Shown piece by piece: positions 16,696 through 24,144 of a stretch of 64,000 nt of DNA. The DNA comes from Fermentibacter sp963718745 [NCBI: Candidatus Fermentibacterota bacterium]. Its GTDB lineage: Bacteria > Fermentibacterota > Fermentibacteria > Fermentibacterales. The notes under the pieces are model-generated. The model was not told the origin of the DNA. It worked only from the letters and a program-made list of their open reading frames with translations, and did no database searches. The stretch spans positions 868,001 through 932,000 of the forward strand of contig OY970370.1 in assembly GCA_963718745.1 (NCBI GenBank), given 5' to 3'. A program made the translations under genes and the position numbers. Position 1 is the stretch's first letter. The number at the start of each line of letters is the position of its first letter.

Positions 16696-18390
16696 CTACT
16701 CCGCCACGAAGAGCAGCTTGATCGAGGAGGCCTCCCCGCCGGAGGTGAACCGGACCAGGTAGCAGCCAGGGGAAACCCTCTCACCGCTCCGGGTAGTGCC
16801 GTTCCAGATGACGGAGTGCGTTCCGGCCACCATGAATCCGCTCTCCAGCATGGAAACCAGGCGCCCGGCAAGGTCTATTACCTGCAGGCTTGCATGACCG
16901 GCTTCCGGCATATCGAACGAGATGGTGGCGGCCGATGAAAATGGGTTGGGTGAGCCAGCCAGGTTCCGGATGGCACCAGGGACGGGCTCGAGGGCGGGCT
17001 CGAGGCCGGTCTGGGTCACGGTAAAGAACGTGGTGTCGCTCGCGACCACGACACCTCCCGACCATGAGTCAACGATCAACACATTGCTTCCCAGATCGGC
17101 GTAGAGATCGTCACGGTAGGTCCACTTCAGCCCGGTTCCGAACGCGTAGAGGTTGTAGTCAGTCGATGCGAAGTACATCACGCCGTCCACGATCGCAGGC
17201 GTGGACTGCAGGCCAATGTTACCCGGATCAGGATAGTACTCCCAGATGATCCCGCCTGTTGATGCGTCCGCTGCATAGATCAGGTCGTAGGGCTCGGAGA
17301 AGCCACCCCAGAAGACGACCCCGTCGGCCACCGCAGGCGAACCATGGATAGATGCAGGTATCGACCAGACAATAGAGCCGTTGGACATTTCCAGCGCCGC
17401 AAGGACTCCCGCGATATGACCGCAGATCACGGTCCCTTCGAACACGGCTGGCGTAGATTCCACGGGTCCGGCGAGGTAGGTCATCCATTCGAGAGAACCC
17501 GTCAGGGCGTCGAACTTGTGAACGTAATCATCCATCCCGCCGATATAGATCTTCCCGTCGACGATCACGGGAGAAGAGTCATGATACCCATTCTCGGCGA
17601 CGGGGTTCGACCAGATCACATCTCCGGTCGCGGCGTCCAGGGCAGAAAGAGCTGCACCCTTGTCTCTGGTTCCGACGAAGAACATGCCGTTCCATCCCGC
17701 GATGCAATTGCCGATGCTGCCGTCGAGGGATCGCTCCCATATGAGCTGCCCATCCTCTGTATCGAGACAGAATACAGTAGTGTCATAAACTGGGTATTCT
17801 ACATCCGTGGCGCAAACTACCCGCCCATTCATGACGCAGGGTGTGCCACCGACATTCACGTCTCCGGGAAATGTCCAGACCCTCGTACCGGTGATAGCAT
17901 CGATGCAGTAGAGCGAGTCCGATGCAAGGTAGAGCCTTCCATTGCTGAAGGATGGCGGGTCGTCCGATCCCGCGGTCGGATAGCTCCAGAGGATGCTTCC
18001 CGTAGCCGCATCCAGGGCGTAGAGAGTCATCCCCTCGGTCGACGAGTAGTAGACCACCCCGTCCACGACTATCGGATTCACGAACTCGTGCACCCCTCCT
18101 GTGACCGGTGCCGTCCAGAGCACATCGTTCGTCATGGGCGCAGGCGATTCCGAAAAGCCGTGATGGAGGTTGCTCTGCATGTAGGTCGGCCAGTCCGTGA
18201 CGAGCCGGGGGATCGGGACGAACGGATCCCCGTTCAGGGAGAAGACCACCGAGTCCGGCAGCAGGTTGTCATTCTCGACTATCGCTCGAAGAGTCAGCCA
18301 GTCACCGTCGTAGATCCCTCCGGCAGCTGGCTCCACGATGGAGACATCGACAGAGGCCAGCGCTGCGCAAAGTAGGATGGGGATGCTCAT
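16696..18390 (-). CDS. Secreted PQQ-repeat protein with T9SS sorting domain
   Basis: 564-aa exported protein. A signal peptide (MSIPILLCAALASVDV) is followed by PQQ/BamB-like beta-propeller repeats, each with an ALDAATG...W pattern (about residues 100-420). The C-terminus is a type A T9SS sorting domain (NPFSSAATISF, then LQVIDLAGRLV and YLVRFTSGG). The protein is therefore likely secreted and attached to the surface. ATG 18390 is chosen because AAGGAG precedes it. The gene is bracketed by two direct copies of a 195-bp MITE. Confidence 0.85.
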   Translation of the reverse strand: MSIPILLCAALASVDVSIVEPAAGGIYDGDWLTLRAIVENDNLLPDSVVFSLNGDPFVPIPRLVTDWPTYMQSNLHHGFSESPAPMTNDVLWTAPVTGGVHEFVNPIVVDGVVYYSSTEGMTLYALDAATGSILWSYPTAGSDDPPSFSNGRLYLASDSLYCIDAITGTRVWTFPGDVNVGGTPCVMNGRVVCATDVEYPVYDTTVFCLDTEDGQLIWERSLDGSIGNCIAGWNGMFFVGTRDKGAALSALDAATGDVIWSNPVAENGYHDSSPVIVDGKIYIGGMDDYVHKFDALTGSLEWMTYLAGPVESTPAVFEGTVICGHIAGVLAALEMSNGSIVWSIPASIHGSPAVADGVVFWGGFSEPYDLIYAADASTGGIIWEYYPDPGNIGLQSTPAIVDGVMYFASTDYNLYAFGTGLKWTYRDDLYADLGSNVLIVDSWSGGVVVASDTTFFTVTQTGLEPALEPVPGAIRNLAGSPNPFSSAATISFDMPEAGHASLQVIDLAGRLVSMLESGFMVAGTHSVIWNGTTRSGERVSPGCYLVRFTSGGEASSIKLLFVAE

Positions 18391-18530
18391 CGCCACTCCT
18401 TTGATTCGAGGTCATGGCGGCTCTGTACGGGAGGATCCTGGCGGGAACGATATGAATTGCTCCCGGAGAGTCTCGACGAATCTGATTGATTATGGCCACA
18501 CATCCAGAACAGGTCCATGTCAAACAGAAC

Positions 18531-18725
18531 GGGGTCAGACTACCAACAGAACCGCACCCGTAATATCATGCTTGCCAATGTTTTATAGCCATAGACGTTT
18601 TACTGGTTTCTCCGCGACAAAAACTGTGTTTCACAACCAGGCATGCGGGGATATGCTCAGGCAGGCTGCTTTCGAACAAGAAAACCTACAAAATTGAAGG
18701 AGTTGCTTGTGAGTAGTCTGACCCC
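18531..18725. mobile_element. 195-bp MITE-like element, copy 2
   Basis: Same length, orientation and 13-bp terminal inverted repeats as copy 1 at 16492-16686, with three substitutions. It occupies most of the 448-nt gap between the divergent genes starting at 18390 and 18839. No target-site duplication is evident at either copy. The rest of the gap holds nothing I recognise. Confidence 0.85.
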
Positions 18726-18838
18726 AATCCCGGTGACAAGCGGGAGCAGGCATGCAATCATCCAGATGGATCGGTATCGGCACCTGGACCGCCGGATGGC
18801 GAAGGCGCTGCAGCCGATGCATCGGAGGGAGGTTCCAG

Positions 18839-19729
18839 GTGATCGCTTTCATTCTCATGTCGCTCGTCGCCTCGACAGGAATCGAGGTGCACGAGTGGGG
18901 GGTGCTGACGTGGGACGGCCAGGTCCTGACATCGGCCGGGGTACCCGCTCCGGCCGTAATCGACCCGGGGGAGATGGAGACGGGGGCGCCGGTCCTCTGC
19001 TTCCACGGGGATGATTTCACCGGAACGGTCACCGTGTCATCACCCGGGACGATAGATCACGTCCATCCCGCTCCGGACACCGCCGTCGAGCCTCAGTACT
19101 GCCTCCGGGGGCTGGGGTCGATCATCGCGTGGGAGATATCGGCTGCGTTCGAGGAACCGGCGGGATACCCGTCGTGCGGCAGCGGGTCGGCCCCGCTCTA
19201 CTCGGATTTCTCGTGGGCGGCGCCCTTCTGGCGCGAGGGCGATGCCCTCTATCTGACGAGGGAGGACGGCTTCAGCGACAGGTTCCTGTACTACGGCGCG
19301 ACCATCACGCAGGGGTCGTTCCCGCCTCCTCTGGCTGGCTTCGCGGTGTCAAGCGCGGAGGAGGACACACCCGAGGCCGACCGGGTGCTCCTCTTCACGA
19401 GGGACGGCTCAGGGAACGTGAATTTCGTGATCACCCCGGGGGGCGACGTCTCGATGGCCGAAATGGCCTCGCCGTTCGCCTACTCGTGCGAAGCGGTGGT
19501 CTCGATCCTCGAAGGCTGGGCCGGGGATTCGCTCACACCTGAGGAGGTTCGCGCCCTCTGGCTCACCTGGGAGGGTCATGTCACGGGAGGGTACTGGCCC
19601 ACCGGCTCGAAGGCGGTCTTCGTTGTGCCCGGAGAACTCGTGGAGAGGACGAGCACAATCCTGGTAGAATCGGAGGAGGACCTTCCGGTGGAGATCAGGA
19701 GATTCTTCCTGGGCATCATCGACGTCTGA
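18839..19729 (+). CDS. Hypothetical exported protein
   Basis: 296-aa protein with a hydrophobic N-terminal signal (VIAFILMSLVASTG) followed by EVHEWGVLTWDG. The body has no repeats or recognised domain and contains several tryptophan-rich stretches. GTG 18839 follows GGGAGG and removes 29 arginine/cysteine-rich residues of an earlier open frame that do not look like a signal peptide. No function is proposed. Confidence 0.7.
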   Translation: MIAFILMSLVASTGIEVHEWGVLTWDGQVLTSAGVPAPAVIDPGEMETGAPVLCFHGDDFTGTVTVSSPGTIDHVHPAPDTAVEPQYCLRGLGSIIAWEISAAFEEPAGYPSCGSGSAPLYSDFSWAAPFWREGDALYLTREDGFSDRFLYYGATITQGSFPPPLAGFAVSSAEEDTPEADRVLLFTRDGSGNVNFVITPGGDVSMAEMASPFAYSCEAVVSILEGWAGDSLTPEEVRALWLTWEGHVTGGYWPTGSKAVFVVPGELVERTSTILVESEEDLPVEIRRFFLGIIDV

Positions 19730-19756
19730 GAGCAGGTTTGTGGAGATCCATCCCTC

Positions 19757-19797
19757 CGGCTGATCCATTCGTTCGTGCAGGAATGGGATCGGCCGGG
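19757..19797. terminator. Imperfect hairpin between convergent genes
   Basis: CCGGC, GATCC and ATTC on the left arm pair with GAAT, GGATC and GCCGG on the right, with small bulges. It lies between the stops at 19729 and 19826 and may terminate both genes. No T-run is present. Confidence 0.3.
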
Positions 19798-19825
19798 GTT
19801 CGGTCTCTCGGCGGTCGGGAGGCGT

Positions 19826-20434
19826 TCAGTCGAACAGCGTCTTGATGCTGCCCCAGGTTTCCGATTCCAGTGCGGCGACTTCCCCGAAGGCCCGGATGAT
19901 GTAGTCGCCCTCGCCCCACGATGTCCACACCTGGCAGTCATCGCTGGAGTAGCTGTGGAACTCGGGATTGGGTGTTCCATCCCCGAGAAGTGAAGGCCAT
20001 CCGCCATCCGACATCCCGGTGTTCACCACGACCCAGAATTCGTTGCCACATGCGATAATATCCGGATATTGGACGAATGCCGGGGAGTAGTGCAGCGCCG
20101 TGACGGTGGACTGGTCCAGGAGATCCAGCGGTCCGGAGGCGCCGCCATCGTAGAGTTCTGCGTAGAATGACGAAGTATCCCACGGGTAGCTTTCATGCTC
20201 GTAGAACCAGAACTGGTTGGATGCCGCTCCCCAGGTGCCCATCACCCCGAAGTCCTCCAGATCGAACCAGACCCCCCTGTACTGCCCCTCCCATGTCAGC
20301 CAGCAGGCCGTCTCGTCGTCGTACCAGAGCAAATCGTCGGAAGGGACCGGAACCGGCAGCGGAAACCCGAGGTTGACCGAATCCCCTGCGAGCGAAACAG
20401 AAGCAATCAACGCGGCTATCGTCACCGATCTCAT
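19826..20434 (-). CDS. Hypothetical secreted protein
   Basis: 202-aa protein with signal peptide MRSVTIAALIASVSLAG and a tryptophan- and aspartate-rich mature part resembling a jelly-roll or lectin-like beta protein (WLTWEGQYRGVWFDLEDFG), but no family is recognised. ATG 20434 has GGGAGGG 4 nt upstream, so the earlier in-frame TTG is not used. Confidence 0.7.
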   Translation of the reverse strand: MRSVTIAALIASVSLAGDSVNLGFPLPVPVPSDDLLWYDDETACWLTWEGQYRGVWFDLEDFGVMGTWGAASNQFWFYEHESYPWDTSSFYAELYDGGASGPLDLLDQSTVTALHYSPAFVQYPDIIACGNEFWVVVNTGMSDGGWPSLLGDGTPNPEFHSYSSDDCQVWTSWGEGDYIIRAFGEVAALESETWGSIKTLFD

Positions 20435-20577
20435 GAACCCTCCCAACTAGGACTGCCACCCGTGCAACGATATGCATCCGGCACGCAGGAAACAATCATC
20501 GGAGGCTCCGGGTCACGGTCGATCCTGCGCTCGCAGCCCGGCCGGGTGATCGGACGTGTACACTATGAGAAGGCGTG

Positions 20578-21162
20578 TCAGAGCCTGACTCCGACCCCCA
20601 GGGCGATGCCGAACACGTCCATCGAGATTTCCGCCAGGGTCCCCGGGCCGTCCCGGAGCTCGGTGTCGAGCCATAGCCACCTGGTGTCCAGGTTGAGCAG
20701 GAAGCGGTCCGAGAGGTTCCAGTCGAGTCCGAGCTGTGCGGCCGGGGAGACGCACGATGTGAAGTCGAGGGAATCCAGTGCTCCGCTCTTCTCCCAGAAT
20801 ACGGTCGCGTTGATCCCGCCACCCAGATAGGGTTCGAACTCCCTCCCCGGGACAGGTCTGTACTGGAAGAGCAGGGTGAGGGGGAGGAACTCAGCGGATC
20901 CCATCGGTTCCTCCCCGCCGCCCCCGCCCTGCGATATCTCATGCGAGGCGTTGGCGATCACGAACTCTGCCGACAGCAAAGGCGAGAACTCCCGGCAGAC
21001 GCCGGCCTCGAAGAAGACCGCACTGTATACAGTCATGACCAGCTGATCCGAAGAGGCTTCTACACCGTCGACGCAGGCACGGGTTCTGAGGGTCCAGCCG
21101 GCGCCTTCGGATGCTCCGGCGGAGAGGATCAGCAGGATGGCGGCGGTTTTCAGGATGTTCAC
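20578..21162 (-). CDS. OmpW-like outer-membrane beta-barrel protein
   Basis: 194-aa exported protein with signal peptide (VNILKTAAILLILSAGASEG). Amphipathic strands include LTLLFQYRPVPGREFEPYLGGG, LDWNLSDRFLLNLDTRWLW and the C-terminal VFGIALGVGVRL, matching the OmpW/outer-membrane beta-barrel pattern. GTG 21162 has GGGGGAG upstream. OmpW proteins form narrow hydrophobic channels; the substrate here is unknown. Confidence 0.72.
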   Translation of the reverse strand: MNILKTAAILLILSAGASEGAGWTLRTRACVDGVEASSDQLVMTVYSAVFFEAGVCREFSPLLSAEFVIANASHEISQGGGGGEEPMGSAEFLPLTLLFQYRPVPGREFEPYLGGGINATVFWEKSGALDSLDFTSCVSPAAQLGLDWNLSDRFLLNLDTRWLWLDTELRDGPGTLAEISMDVFGIALGVGVRL

Positions 21163-21287
21163 TTCTCCCCCTTTCCGGGATTCTGATCGCCCGGCCAGGC
21201 CGGGAGGGTCGAGGGTCCGTCCGCACCTGGAAACGGAACGGAACGGCCGGGCGGAGGCGCCCGGCCGCACAGATCCGATAGAGCGGA

Positions 21288-22973
21288 CTACCTCAGGAGG
21301 GTGGCCATCCTCGAGGTAGAACCCGCCGCTGACTCTATCCTTATGATGTAAACTCCGTTGGGGATGGAGGCTTCCGGCGCCCAGGAGACGCTGGTCGGCG
21401 CATCGCCGGCCTCACCCTCGAAAAGGGTCTCGACAAGCCTGCCTGCAAGGTCCCTGACCTCGACGGTCGCACGGGAGGCCTGCTCGAGCGAGAAGCTCAC
21501 GGTCACCGCGGAGCCGAACGGGTTGGGCGACGGGCCGGCGAGCAGCACTCCGGGAACCGTCTCGGTCTCTCCCTCGATACCGGTTCCGCTCACCAGATAC
21601 TGGTTGAACCACGAGCCGGGCGCGAACCTCGGGTGGGCCTCGGCCCTGCCGGAATTGTCGGCCGCCGAAATGTAGTACTGAACCGTCGTACCGACCGCGG
21701 CACCGGGGATGACCCCCAGGTAGTTGTACCCCCCGGTGGAGGTCATGTCGACCTGAGTGAAGGTCCCGGACGTACCGAACCTGTAGTAGAGGCGCTCGTA
21801 CGTCAGGCTGTTCGATGGGTGGCACCTTATGAAGGCGTTCACGTTGACCGGGGTGCCGGCGGGCTGGTAGGCCGCGACCGGCGTATGGTCGATCCAGAGC
21901 AACTCGGTATCGGTCACGCCCATGACCCTGCAGTGCAGGGCGTCCGTGTTCAGCCAGCCGCTGTAGTAGATCCCGACGATGTCGAACCCGGGCATCGCGG
22001 CCTGGTATGCAGCGAGGGCGGGTGCGTCGTTGGCGGTGTTCCAGGTCGGGACATAGACCCTGTCATTTACTATCACGCTGTTCGTGTAGCCCTCGGTGCC
22101 GCTCGAGTAGACGCGGAAGACCTGGTAGTCGGTGCCGTATGGGCTCTGCATCGTCTCGAGCAGGTCCGCCATGGCCTCCAGCGCGACATAGTCGCCGTGC
22201 GAGGGCGGAACCTGGAGGACCAGCACCCTGTCGGGGCTCAGGAGCTTCCCCCAGCAGTCGATGTGGTCGATGTAGGAGGCCTGTGGGTCCTCCGGGGTGA
22301 AATAGTCGTCCACACCGCAGTAGAGGAGCATCTGGGAATCCACCCAGTCTTCGTCGCCGCCGTTCTCGTCGATCACCATATGCGTGGACATCGACTGGCC
22401 GAGGCCGCTCGACATGTAGTTGCCGCCGGTGTGTACGATGTCCGAGGTATAGCACGGAATGGACCAGGCCGTCCCGAGGGCCTGGGGGAATGCGTCGTCG
22501 TTCGGTCTGGGCCTGTTGTAGTCGAAGTCGAAGATGCCGGAGGTCCCGTCGGGAAGCGTCAGGAACCAGGGGCCGTAGTCCCTCACCCAGATCGAGTTCG
22601 TAGGCGCGAAGACGAAGCCCACATTGGCCATGTTCACGCCTTGCGAAGTGAATGCAGAGGTCACGGCCGCCTGTTCGGAGGAGAGGCAGATCACCCAGAC
22701 GAACGTGTGGTTCGAGAAGTCCGCGATCAGGCTGTAGGGGATCCCGAGAGGCCAGCGGATGAACACGCCCGTCATCGGCTCGAACTCGCCCGGATTCCTC
22801 ACCCCCGTCGGAGGAGGGGGTGTGGCGGAGAGATAGGTCCCGATCTCGTCAAGCCTGGTCAGCTCCTCCTCCGTGAACCCGATCGGGAGGAGTTCCTCCG
22901 TTCCGCAGACAGACATCTCCGCATGGGCCGAACAGATCATGAACGCTGCCAGCAAGACGAATGCGAATCTCAT
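21288..22973 (-). CDS. Secreted PPAD-like peptidylarginine deiminase with T9SS domain
   Basis: 561-aa secreted enzyme of the agmatine deiminase/Porphyromonas peptidylarginine deiminase family, which converts arginine to citrulline and ammonia. A signal peptide is followed by the catalytic domain with Asp132 (WVRDYGPW), His237 and Asp239 (HID), Asn298 (YTNSV) and Cys348 (ALHCRV). The pair Arg154/Arg156 in YNRPRPND corresponds to the arginines that in PPAD bind the C-terminal carboxylate. An Ig-like region and a type A T9SS sorting domain (NPFGSAVTVSF...VYIIRIES) end the protein. ATG 22973 follows GGAGGG. Confidence 0.85.
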   Translation of the reverse strand: MRFAFVLLAAFMICSAHAEMSVCGTEELLPIGFTEEELTRLDEIGTYLSATPPPPTGVRNPGEFEPMTGVFIRWPLGIPYSLIADFSNHTFVWVICLSSEQAAVTSAFTSQGVNMANVGFVFAPTNSIWVRDYGPWFLTLPDGTSGIFDFDYNRPRPNDDAFPQALGTAWSIPCYTSDIVHTGGNYMSSGLGQSMSTHMVIDENGGDEDWVDSQMLLYCGVDDYFTPEDPQASYIDHIDCWGKLLSPDRVLVLQVPPSHGDYVALEAMADLLETMQSPYGTDYQVFRVYSSGTEGYTNSVIVNDRVYVPTWNTANDAPALAAYQAAMPGFDIVGIYYSGWLNTDALHCRVMGVTDTELLWIDHTPVAAYQPAGTPVNVNAFIRCHPSNSLTYERLYYRFGTSGTFTQVDMTSTGGYNYLGVIPGAAVGTTVQYYISAADNSGRAEAHPRFAPGSWFNQYLVSGTGIEGETETVPGVLLAGPSPNPFGSAVTVSFSLEQASRATVEVRDLAGRLVETLFEGEAGDAPTSVSWAPEASIPNGVYIIRIESAAGSTSRMATLLR

Positions 22974-22992
22974 CGCGCCCTCCATCCAGTCG

Positions 22993-24144
22993 CTATTTCA
23001 ATGCCTCCTCCCCGCCGAAGCTCCTGGCGGGGTCGAGCGCCTTCAGAACATCATCGTCTCCGGGCCGCAGGCTCCCTGAGACCAACCTGGCAACGAGCGC
23101 ACCGGTTCCCGGTCCCAGCATGAACCCCTGTCCGCACATGCCGAGAGCCGCGACGTGGTTTGACGGCCCGGCGATGCCGATCAGCGGCGATCCGTCCGGA
23201 GTCTGGGGGTAGGTCCCTCTCCAGGTCCTCCTCACCTTGAGGTTGGCGAGCCTGGGAAGGAGGCCTACCATGCGCGGGGCGACGAGCGGGAGGAATTCGG
23301 ATGTCTCCCTCGTGGACGAGCCCAGGATGGGCGGGTCAGGGGTAATGCAGAACACGACCTGCCCCGTTACGTGCTGGTAGAAGTAATAGTTGGCCGACCC
23401 GGGGATCCGTCTGATGTCGACCACCATCGGAGTGAAGAACCGCTCTACTGCTTCGGTCACCCCGGCCTCGTGGCAGTCCGGATCCACCCGGACCTCTGCT
23501 CCGGCAAGGGCGGCGACGGCCCTGGCACCGGCGCCGGAGCAGTTCGCGACCCAGCCGCAGGGGTAGCGCCCCTTGTCCGTCAGCACAGCGGTGATTCTGC
23601 CGCCTTCCTTCTCCATGCCCGTCACGGTCTCGCCGAAACGGAACTCCGCACCGGCCCTCCGCGCCTTGCGGCAGAAGGCATAGACGGACAGCATCGGGCT
23701 CGCGCTCCCGTCCCCGGGGGACCAGGTCCCCCCCAGAAGCCCCTCGCGCCTGATCCCGGGAACGATGGTCGCGATGGTCTCCGGTCCTGCCCAGTCGATG
23801 TCCAGGCCGGCCGACCGCTGCAGGGGGAGCATCCTCTTCAGGAGGTCGACGGTGGCCTGTTCGTATGCCACGTACGTGTACCCGCCCCTGAGCCAGCCGA
23901 TGTCGTCACCCTCGGTCTCCTCCCAGCGGCTGAAGACCGAGATGGAATCCAGGCAGAGGCGCACCTTGGACGGTTCGCTGTGGGTGGCCCTTATTCCGCC
24001 GATTGCGCACTTGTTGCTCCCCTGGCCCACGGAGGCATGCCTGTCCAGGCAGAGTACGCTCATCCCGTTCATCGCAGCGTACATGGCACAGGGAGTGCCC
24101 ACGCTCCCGGCACCTATCACTATCAAGTCGTATGACCTGCTCAT
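22993..24144 (-). CDS. FAD-dependent amino-acid-type oxidoreductase (HcnC/DadA-like)
   Basis: 383-aa flavoprotein of the D-amino-acid/glycine/sarcosine oxidase superfamily. The N-terminal dinucleotide motif is LIVIGAGSVGTPCAMYAA, with GGIRATHSEPS nearby and the C-terminal GMCGQGFMLGPGTG. The order and 4-nt overlap with the upstream 693-aa gene match the HcnAB-HcnC layout used by proline, opine or hydroxyproline dehydrogenases. The amino-acid substrate cannot be read from sequence. Confidence 0.85.
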   Translation of the reverse strand: MSRSYDLIVIGAGSVGTPCAMYAAMNGMSVLCLDRHASVGQGSNKCAIGGIRATHSEPSKVRLCLDSISVFSRWEETEGDDIGWLRGGYTYVAYEQATVDLLKRMLPLQRSAGLDIDWAGPETIATIVPGIRREGLLGGTWSPGDGSASPMLSVYAFCRKARRAGAEFRFGETVTGMEKEGGRITAVLTDKGRYPCGWVANCSGAGARAVAALAGAEVRVDPDCHEAGVTEAVERFFTPMVVDIRRIPGSANYYFYQHVTGQVVFCITPDPPILGSSTRETSEFLPLVAPRMVGLLPRLANLKVRRTWRGTYPQTPDGSPLIGIAGPSNHVAALGMCGQGFMLGPGTGALVARLVSGSLRPGDDDVLKALDPARSFGGEEALK

